Origin: Riptortus pedestris
Lineage: Eukaryota; Arthropoda; Insecta; Hemiptera; Alydidae
NCBI GenBank assembly: GCA_019009955.1
Contig: CM032228.1
Location: 103,366,001 to 103,430,000, forward strand
Direction of reading: 5' to 3'
Length of the DNA: 64,000 nt
Shown here: positions 33,648 to 44,151 of the stretch, one piece after another
Layout: each line of letters opens with the position of its first letter
Numbering within the stretch: the stretch's first letter is position 1
Notes under the pieces: generated by a model
Told to the model about the DNA's origin: nothing
Seen by the model: only the letters and a program-made list of their open reading frames with translations
Databases searched by the model: none
Translations under genes and position numbers: made by a program

Positions 33648-36272
33648 CTAGCTCAGATACCCGGCTTCGCCCGGGAATTCATTTGAGGCTGAATGGTGAT
33701 GGTATTGTTTTGGCAAGGCTTTACTTTGCAAACTATTTTGACATTTACCCATCCCAGTTTTAAGGGTTTATACCCGTTGTTGGCATTTTTTAATACTAAT
33801 ATTAATTTTTTATGTAAGACTTCACTGTTCAAACCATAATCATGGGTAGTATTTATTACAATTAAATATCATCTATAATGAACATATTTCCTTTCAAAAG
33901 CCAATCCGAGCTCACATAGTATAGGCAAAGTTTTGCACGGAAGATTATATTTGTAATAGTGAATCTCACTGGAAATCGCTTCCAGGAATGCCAGACGGGA
34001 AATAAGTTAACTCAATTAACTGGTCATCTTCCGCTCCCGCATGAGACTTCTCAACATTCTTCTACTTATATTATTGATGCAAAACATTATTTTATAATTT
34101 ATCTACCGGATGGAATTAAATAATAGTGGTACCCTGAAAATATCATATCGAGTTTAAACGCATATTGTTTTTTGTCATAATGACATTACCATTAACGTTT
34201 AATTGTTATTATATTAGATATTTGTTTCAATAACTTCAAGGTACATTATAGAAATTGAATAATGGAAATGCTCTTATAGTTTATATTTCTATTGGAAATA
34301 AATAACAAAGTTATTTTCTAGGAAAAATAAATAAATGAGGAGGGGATGACGAAGATTTATAACCTCACTAATCCGAATCATACTTTGAACTATCATATAA
34401 GACGAAAACATAACATCATTTGTCATAATATTCATTTATTAAAACCCCTTAAATAAGTACTAATATAATTATTGACTCCCGTTTAGCGTATATCCCGTGT
34501 TTACTTCATTTTACGACAAAAGTGAATGCACACTAAAGTTACTCTAAATAACAAAGTAAACAACTTTTCTTATGTACACGTTTGCCGAAAAACAAATAGA
34601 AAATAAAAAAGCGAGTTTTTCATTGCAGCCTCTCTTATAATCCCCACTCCCCTTTGAACCTAAAATTTTTAATATAGCTTATAATCATGGAAGAATTAAT
34701 GCTTATTCACATACCGAGTTTTGCTAAGTTCGGTTCAATCGTTAGTGCCCAACAAAGTTGTTGGCTCCCGCTTTAGATTTTAGTGTATATCTCGTTTATA
34801 CTTTTCTATACGACAAAAGTGAATATAATAAAAGTTACTGAAAATAACAAAATAAACAACTTTTGTCATCTGCATGTTTTTCGAAAAACCAATAGGAAAC
34901 AAAATATCACTACTGTTAATTTCAGGCCTCCCTTACAAACCCCACTCCTGCTCGTCCATAGAAATATTGGTATGGCTTATGATAATTAAGGCGTCAACTC
35001 TAATAAACATACCGAGTTATATTTAGTTCGGCTGAGTCTTTTGAGCCCAATAAAATTAATGACTCCCGCTGTAGTTTTTAGCTTATAACTCATTTATATT
35101 TCGGCTTACGACAAAAGTGTATATAACACAAGTTACTCTAAATATCAAAATAAACAACTTTTGTTATGTTCATATTTGCCAAAAACCCAATAGGAAACGA
35201 AATATAGCTATTTTTAATTTCAGGCCTCCCTTATAACCCCCACTCCTGTTCGTCTCAGAGGATATTAATATAGCCTAAAGTCTAAGTTGGGTTAGTAGTA
35301 ATATCCATACCAAGTTTCATAAAGTTTGGTTCAGCCGTTTATGCGTGAAAAGGTAACAAACAAACATACACGAAAGAAACAAAATGCATATGGTGAATTT
35401 TTATTTCAGGCCTCCCTTATAACTCCCCTCCCGTTCGAACCTAAAAATTTTAATATAACTTATAATCATGGAAGAATTAATGCTAATTGACATACCGAGT
35501 TTTGTTAAGTTCGGTTCAGGCGTTAGTGCCCGCTAAAGTTTTAATGTATAACTCATTTATACTTAGGTATACGACAAAAGTGTATATAACAATAGTTACT
35601 CCAAATATCAAAATAAACAACTTTTGTTATGTTTATATTTGCGGAAAAAACAATAGGAAACGAAATATCGCTATTTTTAATTTCATGCTTCCCTTATAAC
35701 CCCCACTCCTGCCCGTACATAGAAATGTTGGTATGGCATATTATAATGAAGGCCTCACTGCTAATACACATACCGAGTTTTATTTAGTTCGGTTGAGTCT
35801 TATTTGGCAAATAATATTGTTGACTCCCGCTATAATTTTTAGCGTATAACCCATTTAAACTTCGGTATACGATAAAAGTGTATATAACAAAAGTTACTCT
35901 AAATAACAAAATAAACAACTTCTGTTATGTGCACATTTGCCGAAAAACCAATAGAAAACGAAATATCGCTATTTCTAATTTCAGGCTTCCCTTATAACCC
36001 CCACTCCTGTTCGTCTCAGGGAAAATTAATATAGCCTAAAGTCTAAGTTGGGTTAGTAGTAATATACATACCAAGTTTGATTAAATTCGGTTCAGCCGTT
36101 TATGCGTGAAAAGGTAACAAACAAACAAACAAACAAACAAACAAACAAACAAACAAACAAACATACACGAAAGAAACAAAATGCAGATATGGTGTCTATG
36201 ACATGTGAAACGAAAAGTTATCGTGAAATTTCGCGAAAAAAATCAATGTACAGACAGAGGTTACAATTTTAT
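33648..36272 (+). mobile_element. CTAGCTCAGA repeat, long copy with several ~300-bp modules
   Basis: Starts CTAGCTCAGATACCCGGC after (TA)n. Modules with the CAATAGGAAACGAAATA box recur near 34,595, 34,890, 35,190, 35,655 and 35,955. Two family 3' ends (CAGCCGTTTATGCGTGAAAA) occur, at about 35,330 and 36,090, so two copies may be joined. It ends with (AAAC)n and TACAATTT(TA)n. About 33,800-34,440 is unlike the other copies. Confidence 0.55.
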
Positions 36273-36280
36273 ATATATAT

Positions 36281-36328
<48 letters not shown>

Positions 36329-36377
36329 GAAACAGGTCTCAATAACACGAAGTCTTCCCACCAATTTATTTATTCAC

Positions 36378-36417
36378 GCACAAGGCCTTTCGGCACTAAC
36401 GTGCCATCATCAGGTGC
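36378..36417 (-). ncRNA. hammerhead ribozyme motif in PLE tail (type I, palindromic helix III)
   Basis: Read on the - strand: stem I GCAC/GUGC; core CUGAUGA; one extra U; stem II GGCAC-GUUA-GUGCC; GAAA; helix III AGGCCU, self-complementary; then U and the second strand of stem I. The predicted cleavage triplet is CUU. All core bases are present. A palindromic helix III means the active form would be a dimer. Confidence 0.8.
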
Positions 36418-36688
36418 TAACCAACAAACAACAAAGAAACAAGCTTAGGCCAAGTTATGCATCCAACAATTACATTTTAAAATATTTAACAAAATAGAAT
36501 TTCATACTAAAATCAGTCTTAGAAAAAACGTCCTAACTTAAAACTACTAGAATCTAAGTCAAACATTAAAAAAAAAAAAAAAAAAAATATATTATAGTTC
36601 AATTAATTAAAATAGTTAAAGTGAATAAATACTCTAAACATTAACAAACACATGTATACCCTATAAAAAAGTTACTATAAATTAACAA

Positions 36689-37138
36689 TTATCCTACCTT
36701 CTGCTGTATAATTGACGTTAACGCCACGGCTTTGGGGCCACTACTGGCGACTAGCAGAGATGGAGGAGGCCTACTCAACATGACAGAACTTGGCATTTCC
36801 AATTGCACATTTAGGCAGACACCGCTCCGTCTCTCCAGCTCAATGTAGAGAGGTTCCAATTTCTGAATTAGTTTGTGGTTATATTCCCTCGCCAATAAAG
36901 CTACCTCGTGTGGGGCATCTTCGTGCTTTTCTTTCCTCAAATGCTGGAGGAACGTTGAGTCCATTCTCGACATATGCTCCTGGCACCTTTTCTTTAATTT
37001 CCTTGAAGTCCTTCCCACATAATACGCACCACATTCTCCACATATGATTTTATATATTCCCGACTGGTCCGGCAGCTTTATTGGGTCTTTTAGCTTACAT
37101 AAAACGGATTTTAAATTATTTGGACTTGCAAAACCCAC
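36689..37138 (-). CDS. Penelope-like element GIY-YIG endonuclease domain
   Basis: 149 codons from the first ATG; the same frame stays open upstream to about 37,186 because the element is truncated. GIY is at residues 27-29 and YYVGRT at 38-43, the YIG-equivalent. C33 and C36 (ICGECG) are the start of the Cys-Cys zinc site special to PLE nucleases, followed by RKLKKRCQEH with the catalytic Arg region. LEPLYIELE (~94-102) contains the probable metal-binding Glu, before a short Pro/Ser-rich tail. In PLEs this nuclease makes the nick that primes reverse transcription. The frame is intact, but the polymerase domain is absent. Confidence 0.85.
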   Translation of the reverse strand: MGFASPNNLKSVLCKLKDPIKLPDQSGIYKIICGECGAYYVGRTSRKLKKRCQEHMSRMDSTFLQHLRKEKHEDAPHEVALLAREYNHKLIQKLEPLYIELERRSGVCLNVQLEMPSSVMLSRPPPSLLVASSGPKAVALTSIIQQKVG

Positions 37139-37258
37139 CCCAATTTTCTTACGTTTAAATATTCTTTGGATTTTTTTGGATGGGAAGACTTCGTGTTATT
37201 GAGACCTGTTTCCCAGATCTGCACTCCCACATCCAGCAACATACAAATTATAACATAC

Positions 37259-37293
<35 letters not shown>

Positions 37294-37420
37294 TTTTGAA
37301 CGGATCTCATTTTCGTCATCTACTAGGTAAGATCGATGGACATTTAATGAAAAATTTCAAAAATTCCGTCATGAGTACAACCTCAATAGCTGATTTCCCT
37401 GAAGGGAAATCTGCTAAAAG

Positions 37421-38809
37421 GCAAAAAATTAGCCATAACTATCGAACAACCTAACCTTCTTAAGGTATCTCGTTGGATACTGACCGCTGGAATTTTAGAA
37501 AATATTTTGACTGAGTTTCCAGTCAATACAAAACTTATTATATCGTTTTAAATAAATTCAAAATAAAAAAGGATTGTGCTCCCATGCAATATTTAATTAG
37601 ATTTTTAATGTATATTTAATTCGAATTTTAATTTATTTACTTAAATATTTATATGTCAAACGCATACAAAACCTTAATGAGTAAACTTCAAAAAAGGTTT
37701 TAAAACCCCAGTTCAGACACACAAAAATCCCAGCTGGAAGGAACAATGAGAACTGAGCTTTCTGCCGATTTTCCTTAATGTAAATCTCACGAAAAAACTA
37801 AATCTGCTATTGAGGTTGTTCTCATGACGCGATTTTCGAAAACTATCTAAACCCCCACTACTACTCATTGAATTTTTACTTTGAAATTGAGAATATATGA
37901 TGTGAGATCAACAGAGTGCCATTCAGAGAGTGAAAAATCTGCTTAGATTACCCAGCACTTTTTGCTAGCCTGCACAATATCATCAACAACAATTTGGATA
38001 CTTAGCATTTCCTCACAGCTCCGCTTATGGAATACCTATTGACGGATACCATATACAGCACTATTCATTTTAACAGCCTAATATATCGGGCAGTTCGGCA
38101 AGTTTACGCCGATTTCTGTGAGGCTGCACTTGGCCTCCTGTAATGGGTGGACCCTTATTATCATAATTTTACGTTACTTGTTTTGAGAAAGAGGGGACTT
38201 TCTTTCATATTTCAATCCTATCAGTATCAACACTGGCTTCCATCTTTCCCTTTAGTCGTGGAGAGCAAGAGTTCATTTTCGTCATCTCATGAATTTTTAT
38301 TTCCCCAAAGACAAGAATGCAGCTCAAGCCACGAACAAAATATGAGCTGTATTTGTATTGCTGTGGTCAAAGCAATAAGGGACCGGAGAGTGCGTGAGTG
38401 GATTCAGGCAGAGAGAATTGGGTGTTGAAGCTCGGGAATGCACAACTAGGCCAGTAGTGAGCATCGATGACAATATCAAAGCGCTTATTTCTGAAATCCA
38501 CGAAATTAGCATTCGAGGAATAGGAGAGAGCTGTCTGAAAGTATCTAGTTCGTCCGCCGATGAACTTTTGTTGCAACTATGCTTCTTTAATATCATATCT
38601 GTTTGGGTTCCGAGAAATGAGAAGGGAGGTGAGAAATTTAACGGACAGTATATCTACATGCCAAGTATAGCTTAAACGCCATGAAAACGACCCACTATTG
38701 GAACGTTTAATCACCGGAAACGAAAAAAGAATTTTTTACAATAATGTTGAGCGAAAATGACTTACTTGCGATCATTCCAGTGAGCCACGAACCACTTCAA
38801 AGGCTTGTT
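37421..38809. other. no confident gene
   Basis: Contains a decayed reversed Helentron-like piece at about 37,770-37,870 (CTATTGAGGTTGTTCTCATGACG). About 38,390-38,640 is less AT-rich with overlapping ORFs on both strands and may be a retroelement ORF1 relic. Confidence 0.4.
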
Positions 38810-39060
38810 CTTTGAACAGACTTTTTGTTTTATGGGGTTCTATGTCTAATATTAGTGTTTCATAGTATGTAAATTGGTGTTCATTGTTATAAAAACAATG
38901 TTCAATATATATAAAGTAGTACTTGTTTTATAGCCCTGAAGAAGAGAAAATAAAATTCTCGAAATATTGGCATAGGTTAAAACTTCTTTCACCAACATTG
39001 ACCACAAACCTCAACAAAGAACAACGACACCATCTATAATAATAACCTAGTCGAAAACAT
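38810..39060 (+). mobile_element. Penelope-like element tail (solo)
   Basis: A stretch around the hammerhead at 38934 with the usual PLE tail order: a TATATAAAGTAGTAC run, ribozyme motif, then CACCAACATTGACC and an A/C-rich end. No ORF is attached. Limits are approximate. Confidence 0.45.
38934..38972 (+). ncRNA. hammerhead ribozyme motif in a PLE tail
   Basis: Stem I GCC/GGC; core CUGAAGA (38937-38943); one extra A; stem II GAGAA/UUCUC with a 7-nt loop; GAAA (38962-38965); helix III AUAU, self-complementary; cleavage triplet AUU. The surrounding sequence (about 38,810-39,060) looks like the 3' tail of a PLE without its ORF. Confidence 0.75.
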
Positions 39061-39117
39061 CTACACAATTATATATATATATATATATATATATCTTTTT
39101 ATCGAAAATGGGATAAT

Positions 39118-39590
39118 TGTGTTGCATGTTCCCAAGCTCTGCGTAAGAAGATAAAATGCCCAGTCAAATGCAGGAATTGTGGGACGTAATTTCATTTTGC
39201 ACACGCCGACATGCAACTCGTCAATGGAGTAGAGCAAACTGTGTGCTACAAAGCGGAAGTTATGGCAGCGTATCTTCTGCAGTAGCGGACCTGATGAAGA
39301 GGTTGGAAGTTGAACTAGAGGCTGGGAGGATGTTAGTTTCGGAGCAGAGTGCATTCGCCGTCATAAAGAGGACGCCGAAGTCGCCACTCCTGAGCTGAAA
39401 GGACTAAAGAACTCTCCAGTCACAAATACCTCAGGTGTGGTGCTCAGGAATATGTTTCAAACAGTGGTCGAAGAATCTACTGAGAACAATCCCTCCGCCA
39501 GGTCCTCTTCTACTAACTACAGTGCGAGGAGAAAGCAGAAAGTTATGGTGTGGCTGACAGCCATGGCGGAACTTCATGTATGACGGATGT
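39118..39590 (+). pseudogene. possible TE ORF1 fragment with PHD-like zinc finger
   Basis: CVACSQALRKKIKCPVKCRN followed by CGT, a stop, then FHFAHADMQ gives a C-x2-C-x9-C-x3-C-x2-C...FH pattern as in PHD fingers of many retroelement ORF1 proteins. An in-frame stop falls inside it. The rest to about 39,590 is weakly coding. Confidence 0.35.
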
Positions 39591-39756
39591 TTTTATATAA
39601 AATATGAATATTTTCAAAAATGTTCAATTAATACATAAAACTACTAAATATCGGTTTAAAATAATTTATGATCAGGTACATTTTCTCTTTAAGGAAACAA
39701 GTTTCTCATCATTTATAAAGCTTATCAAGCATTAATAAATTTGCAAGTCAATAAAT

Positions 39757-40545
39757 AAAAGTCCGTCACCCAGGGGCTGCGTTAACTAAGCAGATATGCC
39801 ACGTGCGTCATTTTTCTCAAAACATAAAAGTTCAACGAGTTTTTCATCAACAGAGAAGATGCTAATAGATTGAGCAAACTTTGGAAGCCCAATGTATTGA
39901 GCACATTTTGGAAACCTAATCTACAAAGAAGACACAAATAATCACAAGGGAACAGGTGCCGGAGAAAGCATCGGATGACACCTTCTGAAAGGGGAGGCTC
40001 CGCCCATGGCGATGGACAAGACAATTATATACTCCTGAATAGGAACTCTCCATTCTCAGAGAGAACCCTGAGGAAGATGTACGTCAGAAGCACGAAGAAT
40101 ATGTCAATACCCGAAGACCTCGATTGTTGATGTGAGGAGACGAGTAAAAATGGGGGTTTATTGTAGGCTGGAAAACAAACACAAATAACACTTAATATTA
40201 GAGTTTTGTATTTAAAATCAATTGTAGAACATTAAAGGTTTAACAAAATTGGTTATATAAATGTCGATCCGACCTATGATAACGGACATATTTCGAATTT
40301 TTTATTTCCTCTCTTAATGCTCCTTGAGGCCGGATTACAATCACGAACGAACTAGATCTATTGATTTACATGAAACATGTAAATATCAGGTGACAACTAA
40401 ACAAATTGCGACCACTATGGAAATAACACAAATATTTACATATATGTGTGTGTGGGAGCGCGCGCGTGCGCACCTTGCATGGACCTCATTTTCGTCCTAC
40501 TAACTACGAAGGTTGTAAGAACATTTGAAGAAAGTTTTCGAAAAT
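39757..40545 (+). mobile_element. Helentron-like repeat, diverged
   Basis: 5' end AAAAGTCCGTCACCCAGGGGC at 39,757. Body with GATCCGACCTATGATAACGG near 40,265. A (GT)n/(GC)n core near 40,445-40,470, and a 3' part GACCTCATTTTCGTCC and GAAAGTTTTCGAAAATTG to about 40,545. Confidence 0.5.
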
Positions 40546-40689
40546 TGTCATCATAACTGGTAGGAAGCGATAACTCAAATTTTAGTAGTTACCAAGAACT
40601 AAAGAAGGGAGGGGGGGGGGAGGAATAACAGAACGCATTTTCATACATCACACAAAGTAAAAGCTTACACTAGTCTCTAAACCAATTTC

Positions 40690-41073
40690 ACGGGAGCCGA
40701 ACATTCACGGAAACGGCCGATTTAATTTTCGGCGGAATCTCGCGAACAGAACCGACAATAGCCGATCTCATCTCATTCGTCATCCCTACACAATTAATAA
40801 AAATGCAAATATCTAGGTTAATATTCAAGTTATAGAATAAATGTATATATCAATATTTATAGTAAATTTAATTTTCCATAAAATTAGTTCAATACAGGTT
40901 TTTGTCCGACGTGTAGTAACAGAGATATTTCGAATTTTCGAAAATCCCAGCTCTCCCACTGGTTCGATTTCAGCCATTAACGAACTTGAATTTTCTTTTT
41001 GCATAAAACGAGTAAATATCGAGTTTGGTAATGATCAAACAAAAATTACGACCGCTAGAACGTTAACAGGCAT

Positions 41074-41125
<52 letters not shown>

Positions 41126-41232
41126 TAATGAGCCTCATTTTTGACATCTCCTGGATAGAATTGATGGACATTTGAAGATATTTTTCGAAAATCGCGCCAT
41201 GGTTCGACCTCACTAGCTGATTTTCCTTAATT
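40690..41232 (+). mobile_element. Helentron-like repeat
   Basis: CACGGGAGCCGAACATTCACGG, a body close to the 2.4-3.7 kb copies (CGACGTGTAGTAACAGAGAT, AACGATCAAAC variant), a (TA)n core 41,085-41,120 and a 3' part to ACTAGCTGATTTTCCTTAAT. Confidence 0.6.
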
Positions 41233-41379
41233 GGAAGAAAGAAATCAAACAGGTTGGATATAACAGTTGTGGAGAACAGAAGGTTTGCATATTGAAACCA
41301 AAGCAACATTAATAAATAATATTTCTCAATTAGCCTTAGTAGCAAAGAGAAAACGTTAATAAATAATAATAATTAAAAC

Positions 41380-42290
41380 CTCCTTATGTACAAACCCTAT
41401 AGATATCATATTGGACGAGAAACTAAACGAAATACTTTCTAAACTTTAAAAACTAGAATAGACGTAGAGTAAAATATCGAACATGGGAGACAAATTAGGG
41501 AGAATAGAAGAAAAATTAGTGAAAATGGATGAAGTCTGTCACTAATTGAAGAGAAACAACAGAAGGAGAATGATAATTAATACCCAGGAATTTATACAGG
41601 AACAAGAAAATTTTCGTGAAATTACGTTGAGACATAATAATGTAATAATTCGTGGACTGAATGCTAATGAGATAAGAAAATAACAGGAGCAATATATTGA
41701 CACTTGTAAATAAAAAAATGGACCTGAAGTGGTTCTGGAGAAAGGGGAAGAAGGTCAAGAGGAAATTGAAATCTATCAAGAAATTTTATTCTAAAAGAAG
41801 AGGAAGAATATGCAATAGAAAGTTTCAATGAACGAATAACACAAACCCAGACCAAATTACAATGAGGTAGTTAAAGTCTGGTGGATCCAAATAATTGACA
41901 AGGGAGCAAATATAGGACTAAAAGTAAACCGTGAAATGTAGGATTCTGGACACCCAGAGAAACGAAGACTTACATGTTGAGGAGAAAACCATAAAAAATG
42001 CACATAAAATAGTCTACTTGGGGCATATGGTGAGAAATGAACGCTAATGGAGAGAATTTGGAGAAGATGCAATTTGGCCTGGAAAGCAATGTTTAAAAAT
42101 AAAGAATTGTATATAAGCCAAGTGGAAATGTGGCCTGAAAAGGAAATTATGGCCAACCACAATCCTTCCTGTCCTAAATTATGGCTGTAAGACATATGTA
42201 TTGGCAAAAAGAAAAAATAGTAAAAAGGTCAGAACATTTGTAAGGTCCAGAGATGTATATGATAGGTATAAACATCTCAAAATCTCACAT
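41380..42290 (+). pseudogene. LINE debris
   Basis: Short in-frame pieces read like LINE proteins: GDKLGRIEEKLVKMDE (about 41,485) and NNVIIRGL (about 41,639), typical of ORF1 leaders, then LGHMVRNER (about 42,017), typical of the end of an RT-containing ORF. Stops and frame changes interrupt throughout. Confidence 0.35.
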
Positions 42291-42319
42291 GATTAAACCT
42301 TGAGTGGCGTGTTAAATTC

Positions 42320-42462
42320 ACCTAGGCATTAGGAATTTATTTAGTGACAAACTCATTAAATAAAATCCTTAGTCCCACCCTGGCTAGAAAAGGGTGGTAA
42401 CCCGTAGACAAACCGTTCCGAATAGCCGAACCAGCACAAGTGAACGTAAATAAATAACACAT
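42320..42462 (+). mobile_element. SINE body/tail (head missing)
   Basis: GGAATTTATTTAGTGACAAACT, TCCCACCCTGGCTAGAAAAG and CAGCACAAGTGAACG match the SINE at 19,975. Confidence 0.65.
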
Positions 42463-42633
42463 TACCTACTGAGCAGTAATGGCGGTACTATATTGGGAAA
42501 GCTTTGGCCACTAGAGTTAATATGTATTATTAACTGATTCCTTCCATTTTTACAATCTACTAACGAGCATTGATGCAACCTACATTGCATCTTCTAAGCA
42601 ATCTAATAACCTGGCATCTAAGCACTAAGACTT

Positions 42634-43454
42634 TTTTAGCAGATTTCCCTTAAGGGAAATCAGCTATTGAGGTTGTACTCATGACGGAATTTTCGACATT
42701 TTTCTTCAAATGTCCATCGATCCTGCCTAGTAGAGGACGAAAATGAAGTCCGTTCAAAACTGTATATATATATATATATATATAGATCTATCTATCTATC
42801 TATATATTTGTCTGTTACCGCTCTAGCGGTCGCAATTTTTGTTTGATCGGTACCAAACTCGATATTTAGTCGTTTTATGTAAAAAGAAAGATCAAGTTCG
42901 TTAACGGCTGAAATCGGACCAGTGGGAGGGGGGTTTAGAGGGGAGGATTTTCGAAAATTCAAAATATCTCTGTTACTATACGTCGGATCGAAAAATTGTA
43001 CAGAATCAATCTTATTGCAAATTAAATGTACTATAAATATTGTTATATACATGTATTCTCTATCTTCAATATTAACCGAGATATTTGCCTTTTTATGAAG
43101 TTTGTGGTCGCGTATAGTTCGGATTAGATCGGCCATTCCGCCAGTACTCGGCTCAGGTGGAAGCTTCTTCTAACCTTACCTTACCTTCGTTACTTTGTGA
43201 GATTTATGCAAATACGTTCTGCTCCTCTTCTTTAGTTCTTGGACTACTAAAATTTGAGTTATTAAAATATAAATTATTCTTATAATTCAGAAGCTGTTTC
43301 AGTTGGGAATTTATTTTAATTAACTGAAAGATTTCTCATTACCGTTTGTATTTAATCACGGTGGCATTGTGTTACCAGTATGCAGGTTTCTCTAATGTAA
43401 AACTTCACGTGGGAAATCTGCTTAGTTTACGCAGCCCCTGCGTGACGGACTTTT
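42634..43454 (-). mobile_element. Helentron-like repeat, complete reversed copy
   Basis: Begins (3' end) TTTTAGCAGATTTCCCTTAAGGGAAATCAGCT, has a short (TA)n-(GATA)n core at about 42,763-42,805 and ends GGGAAATCTGCTTAGTTTACGCAGCCCCTGCGTGACGGACTTTT. This is the clearest copy for defining both termini. Confidence 0.7.
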
Positions 43455-44071
43455 GAGAATAAAATTAAGGTAAATGGTTTTAGTTTTTCCTCAGCAATAT
43501 TCGTTAACAGAAGTTTACTCATAGAACTTTCATCAGTAAAGCGTTGTGGAGCGAACGGATTTAAGCTTTTCTTAATCCTATTATAGGGGATTTAAAACTT
43601 GAGAGGTTACTGACTGAATATTGTTTTACACCAGGTCGTATTTCATCATCTATATGCCCTTAATACTATTACAACACGTTGTTATAGCTAGTTCTAATAA
43701 TGTAACATCACCTCAGTTAGTCAGGCAGACCTTTCGAATTCGTTGATTGAGTGTAGGATTTAAGAGCACTATTACTTTCTTTTAGCAGTAACTAAGGCAG
43801 ACTTCAGCTTGTGTTCTTCTTTAAGCTCAATAGCTAATTCTTGTTATTGTTTTTCATTGGATTATTATTATTATTTTTTATATTTTTTAACTTGCACGTC
43901 CCTGGATTTAATTATAGCGGTGGTCGTATCTCACTAGTATAAGTCTTTGTTTTTTATTATTTTTTAATGGCAATTAAGAAATTTACGAATATTCTTGTAG
44001 TGGCTAACAGATCTGCTTTCTGTGACACCCTTATTAATTGTTCAAGTAAACTAAGATATTTTGTTGCCTTA
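43455..44071. other. no gene seen
   Basis: AT-rich spacer between two reversed Helentron-like copies. No coding pattern. Confidence 0.5.
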
Positions 44072-44102
44072 AGTCCGGAGATGACGAAAATGAGGTCCGT
44101 TC

Positions 44103-44151
<49 letters not shown>

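Larger units (their letters stand above)
36326..37215 (-). mobile_element. 5'-truncated Penelope-like element flanked by 35-bp inverted repeats
   Basis: A perfect 35-bp inverted repeat (TGGGAAACAGGTCTC... at 36326-36360 and its complement at 37181-37215) bounds 890 bp inserted in a (TA)n tract. Inside, on the - strand, are a GIY-YIG nuclease reading frame and a hammerhead ribozyme motif. This matches PLE biology, in which tail (pLTR) sequence is often found as a partial inverted copy at the 5' truncation point. The reverse-transcriptase part is missing. Confidence 0.85.
33232..37420 (+). mobile_element. Helentron-like copy split at (TA)n by nested elements
   Basis: The 5' half 33,232-33,647 (AAGTCCGTCACGCAGGGG to (TA)n) and 3' half about 37,262-37,420 ((TA)n, CAGTTTTGAACGGATC, ending CCTGAAGGGAAATCTGCTAAAA) are separated by 3.6 kb. 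That gap holds the CTAGCTCAGA repeat and the PLE at 36,326. Confidence 0.65.

Noticed and set aside
40062..40110. Possible hammerhead relic CCTGAGGAAGATGTACG...GCACGAAG
   Set aside because: GAAA is GAAG and stem I does not pair. At best a decayed PLE tail.
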